Assembly: GCA_024349245.1 (NCBI GenBank)
Contig: JALDNG010000024.1
Location: 8,538,501 to 8,602,500 of the forward strand
Direction of reading: 5' to 3'
Source: Neodontobutis hainanensis
Lineage: Eukaryota > Chordata > Actinopteri > Gobiiformes > Odontobutidae
DNA length: 64,000 nt
The notes under the pieces are model-generated. The model did not search any database. It saw nothing but the letters and a program-made list of their open reading frames with translations, and was not told the origin of the DNA. The number at the start of each line of letters is the position of its first letter. Within the stretch, counting starts at the first letter, position 1. Made by a program: the position numbers and the translations under genes. Of the stretch, positions 1 to 9,509 are shown piece by piece.

Positions 1-27
1 TGTTAAAAATAAAGAAATAAAGAATAA

Positions 28-549
28 AAGCCCCTGGATAAACTGAAGAACTGGATAAAAGGAAAGACTAATGGTGCTAGAGTCAAGGAAGAAGACACAA
101 GTCATGATGCTTCTGTGGATGTGCAGTTCACTACCAATGGACAAATTGAAGCTACAAAGTCTGGTCAGGTTGCTCATATTACTAATGATGATGAGGGGGA
201 GGAGGAAGAAGGGACTGTGGTAATCAGAGCAGAGTGTGTGATCATCACAGATGAAGCAGATGATGTGGCAGAAGAAGAAACCAAGGGAAACCATTGTACT
301 GAGGAGACTGACACGTTTAATTCAGAGGACTCTAAAGACACTGTTACTGTATCTGAGAAAACTGAGGAAAAGATCGCCAATGCTGATGAAGATGGACTGT
401 CGGAAAGTGGAGTAATAGAAAATGGCATTGAAGAAGAGAAGTTACCAGTCATAAAAACTGTGCAACTACTATCCACAGCTCAAGATGGCGCTGTAGTGGC
501 TTCGCTGCCTGACTCCACTGACACTCAGCCCTGTATTATAACATCACAG
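28..549 (+). CDS. Acidic exon, possibly paralemmin family (partial gene)
   Basis: An open frame runs from base 28 to a stop at 628-630. A good donor (CAG|GTAGAG) at 549/550 closes it in phase 0, so the last 80 bases of open frame are probably intron. The product is very acidic, with Glu/Asp runs and no membrane segment or known domain. A stretch near bases 215-265, TVVIRAECVIITDEADDV, resembles the conserved C-terminal part of paralemmin-1 (pattern T-[IV]-x3-AE-x-V-I), and this is the only basis for the family call. Paralemmins are prenylated membrane-shape proteins that end in a CaaX box. No CaaX exon was found before 14.5 kb, so the gene's end is missing or elsewhere, and earlier exons would lie left of the window. 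The acceptor at the left edge is weak. A truncated duplicate lies at 4165-4323. A MISP-family gene follows on the same strand, as in PALM/MISP pairs, which raises the odds slightly. Confidence 0.4.
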
Positions 550-1109
550 GTAGAGGCTGCAACTGAAGAGGGAGCTCACCAATCGGCAATCACCAACTCA
601 GCCCTTACTTTCTTTTACATATGTCTTTAAACATCCTCCTCCTACTCACAATTTTTGGGGCTTCCGAAGGAAGAGAACCCGCTTCAGCATAAAAACAAAC
701 ATTGTGTTACGGTTTTCAATTGAACCCAAAAGCAGATCACAACAGTGAAATAACAGGTTTATTTCAATGGGAATGATGGTGATGAATGTAGAGTCTGAGG
801 TAATGGACCAGATCAGAGTTAAGTTGTAGACAGGAGAGTTGGTTGGCAGGCCTTGGACAAAAAGGCAAGTAAATACAAGAGGCACATGGAACAACAAAAA
901 GAGCCAAAACACACGACTAACTATGTTAGTCACGACAACAAATTGGCAAAGAGTGAATGGAAAACCAGTTTTTTTATACTGCAGGGCAGGGAGGAATGAA
1001 TTGAGGACAGGTGTGCGAGCCACGCCTCGGAGGAGACCATATTGTCATTATGACAGAGCAAAAAAATTGCTGTTACATCCGGGCTTTATATATAAATAAA
1101 AATATATAG

Positions 1110-1235
<126 letters not shown>

Positions 1236-1393
1236 CTCTTCCTGGCCAGCACAGGTCAATTTTGGCTTCTGATCACATCCTTTGTGATTTTCTACAGTGT
1301 GGAACGTCATGTATTTTTTAATAATCCATTGCACTGTAGCCGTTGGAATTTGAAAAAGATTTAGATATGGCCTTGTAACCCCTTCCTGAGTGC

Positions 1394-1625
1394 AGCTGGC
1401 GGCAGTGGCTCAGTGGTAGAGCGGTCGTCTTTCAACCGGAAGGTAGTGGGTTTGATTCCCGCTCTCCCCACAGTTCATGCTGTCCTTGTGTCCTTGGGCA
1501 AGACACTTAACCCACCTTGCCTCGTATGAATGTGTAAGCATGTTTAGTGAATGTATGTGGTGATGGTCGGAGAGGCCGTAGGCGCAAAATGCAAAGCAGC
1601 AGGACCGAGGCCGTTCTTAGAGGAA
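1394..1625 (+). mobile_element. tRNA-derived SINE (V-SINE type)
   Basis: The head carries a Pol III A box (TGGCTCAGTGGTAG) and a B box (GGTTTGATTCC) in tRNA spacing. It is followed by the fish V-SINE core TCCTTGGGCAAGACACTTAA and a partly preserved tail with GGTCGGAGAGGCCGTAGGCG. It is a degenerate copy with diverged 3' sequence. Related sequence, inverted, occurs at 3497-3690 and 30730-30800. Confidence 0.85.
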
Positions 1626-2006
1626 TACCAAGAGCTAGAGAAGGAGCAGACCGGAGCAGGCAGAGGCAGGAACAGGAGGTTGGTGGGCACAGAAACTGGA
1701 AAAGAGGACAGAAAACAGAAGGTAAGAATCAAACGATCTACACAAAGACAAGTACAGAAAACACAGCCTGAGACAAAGTTCACCACAGAGTTAGCCTAAC
1801 GACCTGGTGGAGTCTGGAAAGGAAGGTCTAGGATCAAATGCACTGCATACTAATGAGGAGGAAGAGGTATCCCCAATCCCCAATTTACCCATTTACTACA
1901 CCAGTTAATTTTAATAATAGAGCGCCACTCCCAGTTTAGCCACAAACATCACAGTCTAAGCAGTGTAATCACCAAAACAGTTTGTGTTTCCAGATTTATC
2001 TCCCCC
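1626..2006. other. Gene-free spacer before duplication unit A
   Basis: I see no gene or named repeat here beyond the decayed tail of the SINE. The short open frames lack splice or family support. Confidence 0.5.
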
Positions 2007-3495
2007 ATTGACCAATGCAAAGATAATCAATGGATCAACTGTACATAAGTAAGGTTTCAATCATAGCTACAGCAGCCACAAATACATAAGGTTAAAGTGA
2101 CTTAAAAAATGATTTGTACTTTGTTGAATTTGTACCACAACATATATCTTTGTGTTTTTGTACTATTATGTCATTGCAATCACATGCAACTCTAAATTTT
2201 CCCGAACATTTCCCAATTCCTGAATCCACGTGTGATAAATGGACTATGCCCTCTAGAGTTTCATATATTGTGAAACTAGGTGTTTGGCGAAGCTACAAAA
2301 TACTCAGGCATCCCAGTTCTCACCTCCAGTGTGCCTCCAGTACTTCATACAGTAAAAACTCAAAGCTGAATTCAGCAAACGCAACATGTTTCTTTCTAAA
2401 TGCATGTTTCTCTTCCTTGGCTTGCTCAGTCTAAGCCACTCTGCTCCTCTCACATGTGAGGAACTGGTGCAGCCTCTGGGTCAACTGGACACTGGCCGCC
2501 TGGAAGGAAAGTGGGCTCTAATAGCCGGGAGTCTTAGCCATCCGCCTCACCTGGAGAAGTTCAAACAGCGGGACAGTGCATCCATTCATTTTCCCAGCAA
2601 CATAAGTGCAACCAGTGTCTCCTACACTCGTGCCATCCGCCTGGACCAGAAGTGCCACTATCATTATGTCACTATCCTCTTGAATGGCAGCCACTTCACC
2701 TACGAAGGGACCCCTGCAAGCAACTCAAGCGGTGACTTTGTCCGGACGTCCTGCAGCGACTGTCTGATAATGCGCTTTCAAGTGGATTCGGGGAAGAGAA
2801 CTCACTTCTACCTGTTTAGCCGGAGGAGAGAGGTGGAGCAAAATGAGATCGAGGAGTTCCAAGAGCAGGTGCGGTGTCTCCACATGCCTCCAGCCGCGGT
2901 CATGAACCCCGCTGAAGACTTATGTCCAGAGGAGACAAGTCAAACATAGGACAAAGTACAAGGCTGAAGTAAACATAACTTAAAGTAAAGCAAGTTTGTT
3001 GTTGAATGATTTGTCCATATGCCTTCGCCTTTTTCTTATCATGATTAAACAAATGCTGAAATCCCAGTCTACTTTTTGTCTGCTGGACCTTTATCATAAA
3101 GCACACAATCTTTCATGATGCCACGTTAAATCATTGTCAGCATTGTCACATAGAGAGGGAAACTGAACTCCAACTAAGAATAAAATAATCTATTCAGTAA
3201 ATTAAATCAAGCTACTATGGGCTACTACCCAATGGATACCATATATATTTCATTAAAAATCAACAATAAAACAACATGGAAAAACTATTAAAGAAGTTTT
3301 TGTAAACAACAAGTCTATTTAATTGATTTAGAAGTTAATTTTCACAGATAGCATAGGAACATGTGTTTCCAGTGTAAATAATTAAACAGCATTACAGAAA
3401 GCACATTGATGTGACAATCCCCGAATCCACAGGGACTCCTCTCTCTGGTTTTTTGATTATTGTAAAATGCCATTTGACTTGAAATCATCCACGTC
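2007..3495 (+). repeat. Tandem duplication unit A (lipocalin 1 and flanks)
   Basis: This block matches 5826-7345 closely and in order. The match covers about 380 bases upstream of the lipocalin start, the coding region, and about 550 bases of 3' flank, with small indels. It ends where the two copies diverge after a shared CATTTGACTTGAAATCA. The similarity far exceeds that between either copy and lipocalins 3 and 4, so this duplication is the most recent event in the array. Confidence 0.9.
2386..2949 (+). CDS. Intronless ORM/TBT-binding-type lipocalin 1
   Basis: This 187-residue secreted lipocalin lies in one open frame. A hydrophobic signal peptide (about 1-20) precedes mature APLTCEEL. The lipocalin GxW motif is present as GKW (41-43). 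Six cysteines fall at 24, 90, 123, 126, 164 and 180. Positions 24, 90, 164 and 180 match the four disulfide cysteines of orosomucoid, while 123/126 form an extra CSDC motif. The end, CLHMPP...LCPEE, aligns with the ORM pattern CLxxPxxxV...C-P-E. N-glycosylation sequons are at 72, 100 and 113. The family (orosomucoid, fish tributyltin-binding and saxitoxin/tetrodotoxin-binding proteins) carries small hydrophobic or cationic ligands in plasma, but the ligand here cannot be told. Compared with copy 2, a TAG replaces CAG and shortens the tail by six residues. Start: first ATG of the signal peptide; a second in-frame ATG follows at codon 7. Confidence 0.88.
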   Translation: MFLSKCMFLFLGLLSLSHSAPLTCEELVQPLGQLDTGRLEGKWALIAGSLSHPPHLEKFKQRDSASIHFPSNISATSVSYTRAIRLDQKCHYHYVTILLNGSHFTYEGTPASNSSGDFVRTSCSDCLIMRFQVDSGKRTHFYLFSRRREVEQNEIEEFQEQVRCLHMPPAAVMNPAEDLCPEETSQT

Positions 3496-3496
3496 T

Positions 3497-3690
3497 TGCT
3501 GACTGTAAATGGTAAATGACATGGATTTATTTTTTCCATTCACACACCAGTGTCACAGCTGGAACACCACTGGAGGAAAAGTGGTTAAAATGTCTTACCT
3601 AAGAACACAACAACAGTATGAACTGGGGAAAGTGGGAATCAAACCACCAACCCCCTGGGTATTAGGACAACTGTACTACTACATTAGCCA
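3497..3690 (-). mobile_element. Inverted V-SINE-like fragment
   Basis: The stretch carries the diagnostic fish SINE words in inverse order: CCAGTGTCACAGCTGGAAC, then a diverged GTCTTACCTAAGAACACAAC, then GGGAATCAAACCACCAACC (inverted B-box region). It lies at the right boundary of duplication unit A. Confidence 0.7.
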
Positions 3691-4140
3691 CAAGAGGATG
3701 ATAAGGTAAAGGAAGAGATGGAAAAGGCACATGTTATGCTATAGTAACCTTTTATAAGACAAGCACTTCATACATGAATTAATGAAGACTTCTTTATTCT
3801 AATATAATCATGAGGGATTTTCTTTTCTTTTCTTTTTTTTTTTTGGTGGGGGGGGGGGTACTATCCAAGCAACTGAACAAAAACAGGGGAGAGCTGTTAA
3901 AATGGAGACCATCAGATTGTATTTCCACAAAGCAGGACACATGCAATTCTTTTTTTTTTTGTCTATTTCAACCGATATGATTTCAAATTTAATGTATTGA
4001 CACTGGCAGTAAAGAAGCATCTGATTACATCAACTTTAATAAAATATCAGAATTCCTTCATAATCAGAGTTTGACTGATTGCTTTTGCCTTCACACAACT
4101 GCATAATATTTCTTAATTGTTACAAATGCTGTTTCCTTCT
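3691..4140. other. Low-complexity spacer between duplication units
   Basis: Homopolymer tracts dominate: a T run joined to a G run near 3829-3858 and a further T run near 3951. I see no gene. Confidence 0.6.
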
Positions 4141-4164
4141 AATTCCCATTTGTTTTGTTAAAGA

Positions 4165-4323
4165 TAACAATATAAAGAACAAAAGCCCCCAACTGGACAA
4201 AAGCAAAGTATTTTTCACAAATGGTGCTAGAGACAAGGAAGAAGACACAAGACACGATAATTCAGTGGATGTGCAGTTTACTACCAATGGACTAATTGAA
4301 GCTACAAAGTCTAAGTTCATATA
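4165..4323 (+). pseudogene. Truncated duplicate of the acidic (paralemmin-like?) exon
   Basis: Bases about 4183-4313 match bases about 28-165, including the shared peptide VDVQFTTNG and the following IEATKS. After KS the copy diverges into KFI and a stop, so about three quarters of the exon is absent. A polypyrimidine tract and an AG near 4163 resemble the acceptor missing at the left edge of the window. The copy is a duplication remnant and probably non-functional. It shows that the duplicated unit once spanned the exon together with the lipocalin. Confidence 0.75.
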
Positions 4324-4639
4324 ATATACAGACCTTTAGTATTAAATGGTTATAAACACCAAAGTGACTCTTTTAAGATTATTGTAACTATTTTGACAGA
4401 TTTCCTTTTTTACTAAACATGTTTTTTAAGAGATGCTCCAAGCCTGAGCTCTGTGAATGTACAGTATTTATACGTGTATCTAAAGCAAAGGTGACTGGTA
4501 TGTCAGTTTTGAAAAGAATCATTCAAATGATTAAACAGACATTGATTGTTCCTCATTATTTAAACTTTTGACTCTCCAATTCCCGTCTTATCCATCCACT
4601 GAAATCACAGAACATTATTTTCATTATTCACAACTGCTT

Positions 4640-5790
4640 TGATCCTTTTCAGTCAGGATTCAGGCCCATCACAGACCGAGACTGCGCTTATCAAAGTCAC
4701 AAATAACATCCGTCTGAACAAAGTCTCTGTCTTAGTTCTGTTGAACTGAAGTGCTGCGTTTGATACAGTGGACCATGGAATCCTGTCACAAAAATTTGAG
4801 AAATGGATAGGTATCTCCAGAACTGCCTTAAATGGTTTCAGTCCATTCTTAAAGACAGGACGTACTTTGTTTTGGTTGGTAACTGTGTAACTGAACAAAT
4901 GGCCCTGCCATGTGGGGTTCCACAGGGGTCTATCTTGGGACCTCTATTATTCAATCTTTACATGCTTCCTTTAGGCCAGTTAATACGCAGCTGTGATGTT
5001 TCATACCATAAATATGCAGATGACACTCAGATTTACATTTAACTCACAGCAGCTGAAAATGGACCAATCCATCCACTGTGTCACTGCATCGAACAGATTG
5101 ACGTGTTGATCCAAAATAATTTTTTACAGAAACAAAGAGTCCTTTTATCTAAAATCTAAAACCTGGTTAGAAATCTAGTGGTCATCATGGACTCAGACTT
5201 GAATTTCCAGAGTCACATTAAAACAAAACATCACCAGCATTTTATCACCTTAAAAACATTCCCAACGTCAAAGAGATAATGTCTCAACCAGACTTAGAGA
5301 AACTTATTCATGCTTTTATCTCCAGCAGGTTCGGTTACTGTAACGGCCTGCTCACTGGTCTCTCAAAACGAGGGTTAAGACAGCTGCAGCTTATTCAGAA
5401 CACTGCTGCTCTGGTTCTAACCAAAACCAGGAAGTACAACCACATCAGTCCAGTTTTAATATCTCTGCACTGGCTTCCTGTTGCTCAGAGAATAGACTTT
5501 AAAAAAACACTGCTGTTTACAAATCCGGTTTAGCACTAGAATATATTTCTGAAATGCTAGTTCCTAGTTCCTTATAAACCTTCTCGGACTCTGAGAACAT
5601 TTCGAACATACCTTCTACTCGTGCCCAGAGTTAGAACTAAACAGAGTGAAGCAGCGTTTAAGTTTTATACAGGAAAAATCTGGAACAGCCTCAACTTTAA
5701 CAATGTTCAAAGGAAGGTTAAAAAATCTTCCTCTTTAGCTCCACCTACATTCAGTAAAGACAGCTGAAAGTCTTTTTATCTGCACTCTAT
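4640..5790 (+). mobile_element. Degenerate non-LTR retrotransposon (LINE) fragment
   Basis: The translated remains show reverse-transcriptase blocks in order: SAAFDTVDHGIL, then GVPQGSILGPLLFNLYMLPL, then the catalytic YADDTQIYI near 5014-5040. C-terminal LINE sequence (AFISSRFGYCNGLLTGL, then LHWLPVAQRIDFK) lies at 5309-5510. Frameshifts and in-frame stops break the frame, and the 5' end with the endonuclease is absent, so the element is 5'-truncated and dead. The sequence resembles fish L2/CR1/Rex1-type elements, but the exact clade is not certain. It lies between the truncated acidic exon and lipocalin 2. Confidence 0.9.
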
Positions 5791-5825
5791 CGTTAAATAA
5801 AAAAAATAGTTATGTTTCATACTTA

Positions 5826-7345
5826 TTGACCAATGCCAAGGTAAGATAATTAATGTACTAAATTAACTTCAAAGGTTTCAATCATTCCTACAGCAGCCAG
5901 AAATGCACAAGGTTAAAGTGACTTTAAATGTTTCTTTAAGATTTGTACTTTGTTGATTTTATACATCAACATAGATCTTTGTGTTTTTGTACTATTATGT
6001 CATTACAATCACATGCAACTCTAAATTTTCCCAAACATTTCCCAATTCCTGAATCCACGTGTGATAAATGGACTATGCCCTCTAGAATTTCATATATTGT
6101 GAAACTAAGTCTTTGGCGAAGCTACAAAATACTCAGGCATCCCAGTTCTAACCTCCAGTGTGCCTTCAGTGTGCCATACAGTAAAAACTCAAACTGAATT
6201 CAGCAAACACAACATGTTTCTTTCTAAATGCATGTTTCTCTTCCTTGGCTTGCTCAGTCTAAGCCACTCTGCTCCTCTCACATGTGAGGAACTGGTGCAG
6301 CCTCTGGGTCAACTGGACACTGGCCGCCTGGAAGGAAAGTGGGCTCTAATAGCCGGCAGTGTCAGCCAACCGCATCTCGTGGAGAGGTTCAAACAGCGGG
6401 ACAGTGCATCCATTCATTTTTACCGCAACACAAGTGCAGCCCGTGTCCCTTGCACTCGTGCCATCCGCCTGGACCAGAAGTGCCACTATCATTATGTCAC
6501 CATCCTCTTGAATGGCAGCCACTTCACCTACGAAGGGACCCCTGCAAGCAACTTGACAGGTGACTTTGTTCGGACGTCCTGCAGCGACTGTCTGATAATG
6601 CGCTTTCAAGTGGATTCGGGGAAGAGAACTCACTTCTACCTGTTTAGCCGGAGGAGAGAGGTGGAGCAAAATGAGATCGAGGAGTTCCAAGAGCAGGTGC
6701 GGTGTCTCCACATGCCTCCAGCCGCGGTCATGAACCCCGCTGAAGACTTATGTCCAGAGGAGACAAGTCAAACACAGGACAAAGTACAAGGCTGAAGTAA
6801 ACATAAAGTAAAGCAAGTTTAAATGTTAAATGATTTGTCCATATGCCTTTGCCTTTTTCTTATCATGATTAAACAAATGCTGAAATCCCAGTCTACTTTT
6901 TGTCTGCTGGACCTTTATTATGAATCACACAATCTTTCATGATGCCACGGTAAATCATTGTCAGCATTGTCACATAGAGAGGGAAACCGAACTCTGTAAG
7001 AAGGTTAATTTTGGACTATGGAAGAAAAAGACAGAAAGACAGAAAAAGTAAATTAAATTAAAGTACTATAGGGCTACTACCCATTTTGTACCATACATGT
7101 ATTATTATAATATACCAATAAAAACATGGAAAGAACTTGTAAACAAGTTCTTTTGAACAAGCAAAGTCTGTTTAATTGATTTAGAATTTAATTTTCACAA
7201 GAGATAGATAGGAACATGTGTTGCCAGTGTAAATAATTAAACAGCATTATGAAAAGCACATTGATGTGGCAATCACAGAATCCACAGGGACTCCTCTTTG
7301 GCTTTTTGATTATTGTAAAATGTCATTTGACTTGAAATCACACAG
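5826..7345 (+). repeat. Tandem duplication unit B (lipocalin 2 and flanks)
   Basis: This is the counterpart of 2007-3495. Upstream flank, coding region and 3' flank (TATGCCTTTGCCTTTTTCTT and following) are preserved in the same order and orientation. Confidence 0.9.
6214..6795 (+). CDS. Intronless ORM/TBT-binding-type lipocalin 2
   Basis: This 193-residue secreted lipocalin is almost identical to lipocalin 1 in its signal peptide, GKW motif (41-43) and C-terminal half. The start at 6214 is chosen because it matches copy 1; the open frame extends upstream without signal-peptide character. Differences cluster at residues 50-80, where 13 positions change between the copies, plus NSS to NLT at the third sequon. 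Sequons are at 72 (NTS), 100 (NGS) and 113 (NLT). Copy 2 has an additional cysteine at position 80 (VPCTR). Its tail reads QTQDKVQG because the stop of copy 1 is CAG here. The secreted binding-protein role is inferred from the family; the ligand is unknown. Confidence 0.88.
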   Translation: MFLSKCMFLFLGLLSLSHSAPLTCEELVQPLGQLDTGRLEGKWALIAGSVSQPHLVERFKQRDSASIHFYRNTSAARVPCTRAIRLDQKCHYHYVTILLNGSHFTYEGTPASNLTGDFVRTSCSDCLIMRFQVDSGKRTHFYLFSRRREVEQNEIEEFQEQVRCLHMPPAAVMNPAEDLCPEETSQTQDKVQG

Positions 7346-7369
7346 ACGCCCTTGTCTTTTAGACTGTAA

Positions 7370-7951
7370 TAGATGTTGACAGAAGCAAAGAGACATACAG
7401 TTATTGCCTGCGTCTGTGTTTTCAGAATCTCATACTGAAATTTATGTAATTTGTTCTGCACTTGAATGTTGGGGCTAACATACATCTATAAACATATACA
7501 TTATTTTACACCACATGAAACATTATATACAATTCTACATTAAATATTTATTATGGCCCTCTGCCAACCACTATTAAGGGTCCCACAGCTTGTGGTCTAC
7601 TTCCTGTTTAAAAAAACAATAAAAAAAATGGAGTGGGCCTCCACCTATGTGGGACAGCCTGGATTTGAATCTTTGATTGGCCCTCTTGACTACATGTCCT
7701 CACCTGATCTCTCTATATACTGACTCTATCTAAGAAAGGAAATCAGTCTATATATTAGTGCAGTGGTCAGTATGAGTCCCTGCTTTTCTGCATTACACAA
7801 TGACAAAATACACAGGACTCTGCTCTCTGACATTGACAGTGATGAAACTCAACAAGAGTTAAAAGTCAGCCAACATACTCCTCTATTTCCATTTGAACTC
7901 TTTTAGACCCACTGAGACTTGGTATATGATCTGGCTTGAGCTTATACAGAC
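7370..7951. other. Spacer upstream of lipocalin 3
   Basis: I see no gene here. The 250 bases before the lipocalin 3 start probably hold its promoter, but there is no clear TATA box at a standard distance. Confidence 0.5.
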
Positions 7952-8542
7952 ATGTTTGTTGCATACGCCGCCCTTTTCCTCAGCTTGGTTCTCGTAAGCC
8001 AATCAGCTCCTCCTCCGCTGTGTGAAGAGCTGCTACGACCTTTTGATCATATCCTTCCACAAGATCTGGAGGGAAAGTGGGTTCTAGTGGCAGCTGGTTT
8101 GAATAGCACCTCAGATATGGAGCGTTTTAAGCGCAGGGACAGTGCTACCCTGAACTTCGTCAGCACCAATGGAACCGACATGTTCTTCACACGTGTTTTT
8201 GTCTTCAATGACACTTGCCAGTACTTTCAGTCAGCCATCACAGTGGGAGGCTGTGGCTTCTCTTTCAGCCACTTGAACATCACAGTGATCTTTATGCACA
8301 GAACATGCCCAGACTGTTTGGTGATGCACTTTGATAGCAAGGCCAAGACTCCGGTGCCGCTCTATCTGTTCAGCCACAGGAGGGAGGTGGAACACGCTGA
8401 GATGGAGAAGTTCAAGGCTCAGGTGGAGTGTCTAAAAAAGTCTCATGTTGTGCTAATGGACCCTACCAAAGTACTGTGTCCAGAACAGAGCACTGGCACA
8501 ACACACGCTCCCGCAAAGAGGGCTGACGGACAGACAGTTTAA
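7952..8542 (+). CDS. Intronless ORM/TBT-binding-type lipocalin 3
   Basis: This 196-residue protein again sits in one uninterrupted frame. Signal peptide about 1-19, mature N-terminus APPPLCEEL, GKW at 41-43. It keeps the ORM-like cysteines (24, the NDTC cysteine, ECL and LCPE near the C-terminus) and the subfamily CxxC, as TCPDC. One further cysteine occurs in GGCGFSF. Four N-glycosylation sequons are visible (NST, NGT, NDT, NIT). It is clearly diverged from copies 1 and 2 in sequence and flanks, so this is an older duplication. A polyadenylation signal (AATAAA) lies about 40 bases after the stop, at 8580-8585. Secretion and small-ligand binding are inferred from the family. Confidence 0.87.
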   Translation: MFVAYAALFLSLVLVSQSAPPPLCEELLRPFDHILPQDLEGKWVLVAAGLNSTSDMERFKRRDSATLNFVSTNGTDMFFTRVFVFNDTCQYFQSAITVGGCGFSFSHLNITVIFMHRTCPDCLVMHFDSKAKTPVPLYLFSHRREVEHAEMEKFKAQVECLKKSHVVLMDPTKVLCPEQSTGTTHAPAKRADGQTV

Positions 8543-8589
8543 GAGCCACTTTAATGATGTCCCAGATCTAGTCTAGTTCAATAAACAGT

Positions 8590-9455
8590 GTAATTAATCA
8601 ACAATATTTAGACAATATCTACCATTTAACACACACTGTCTATACATTGTCTATAAATTAAAACAGCTAAATACATTTCTGATTGTTATGTGTTCATAAT
8701 GAATCGACAAGCTACAGAGGCATATAGGCATGACAATGAATGACTCAGAAATTATAAGTGGTGGAGAATAAATGAATGGCTTCCCACCAACATGAAAAAG
8801 CCATTCTTGTTCGGCCTACAGTGCCCTGCAGGCAATACCTCACTACGGCACTAGGCTAAACTATAACAGGCAAACTGAACCCGGACATGTCGACACTATT
8901 AAGAAGTGAGACTTTAGTAACAGATAAATGATTTCAGTGAATGAAAACTTTTACAGTAAGCCAAAATAATCTCCTGAAGCATGTTTCCTCTTTTAAATGT
9001 TTATGTAGATATTTGTAGTTTTAGTTTTCAAACAACAACCCACTATCGGCCACAATATTTAAAAAGGCAGAATAAATGAAAGATTAAACTAAGCACATTG
9101 GTTAACTAGTAACCATGATAACAGAAATGTGAAATTCTGGGCAGCGAGTGAACAGTTTGTTTTGTACTGGAACTTCTAATCTTGAATTGTTTCCACAATA
9201 TGCAACGTTTCAGTCTGTAAATCAGTTATTCAGTGATTATCTGTGTTCTCTGTGACTTAGAAAGAGAAAACTTTTTTCCTAATCACTGAGTTTACTGCAC
9301 AAAGTTCATACATTTTCTGTATCTAACATGTTTTGTATAAACGTGTGTGTGTGTGTGTGTGTGGGGGGGGGGATTCCTTTGTTGCCCAACAACAGGAATC
9401 CCTCTGCAGTAAGTACTCTGTTGCAAAACTTTTGTGCACTTATATGGTTCACCTG
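8590..9455. other. Spacer between lipocalins 3 and 4 with a GT/G tract
   Basis: AT-rich and without a gene. A (GT)n run followed by a run of G lies at about 9343-9372, some 90 bases upstream of the lipocalin 4 TATA box. Confidence 0.6.
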
Positions 9456-9459
9456 GATG

Positions 9460-9467
9460 TATAAAAT
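9460..9467 (+). promoter_or_regulatory. TATA box of lipocalin 4
   Basis: TATAAAAT lies 50 bases upstream of the lipocalin 4 ATG. Transcription would start near 9490, leaving a leader of about 20 bases and no room for a 5' intron. Confidence 0.6.
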
Positions 9468-9509
9468 GAACCAAGCATTGTAAGCCCTCTTCAGTTTTCA
9501 GCTAGAATC

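Noticed and set aside
550..630. Reading the acidic exon on to the stop at 628-630 as a complete C-terminus
   Set aside because: A strong donor at 549/550 precedes it, the added residues turn hydrophobic and unlike the rest, and no CaaX box is formed.
1394..1470. A functional tRNA gene
   Set aside because: The A and B boxes belong to a SINE head with V-SINE core downstream; no proper tRNA cloverleaf with acceptor stem is formed.
6346..6711. 121-codon minus-strand frame opposite lipocalin 2
   Set aside because: It is a shadow of the lipocalin coding region; copy 1 lacks an equivalent frame of that length despite high identity.
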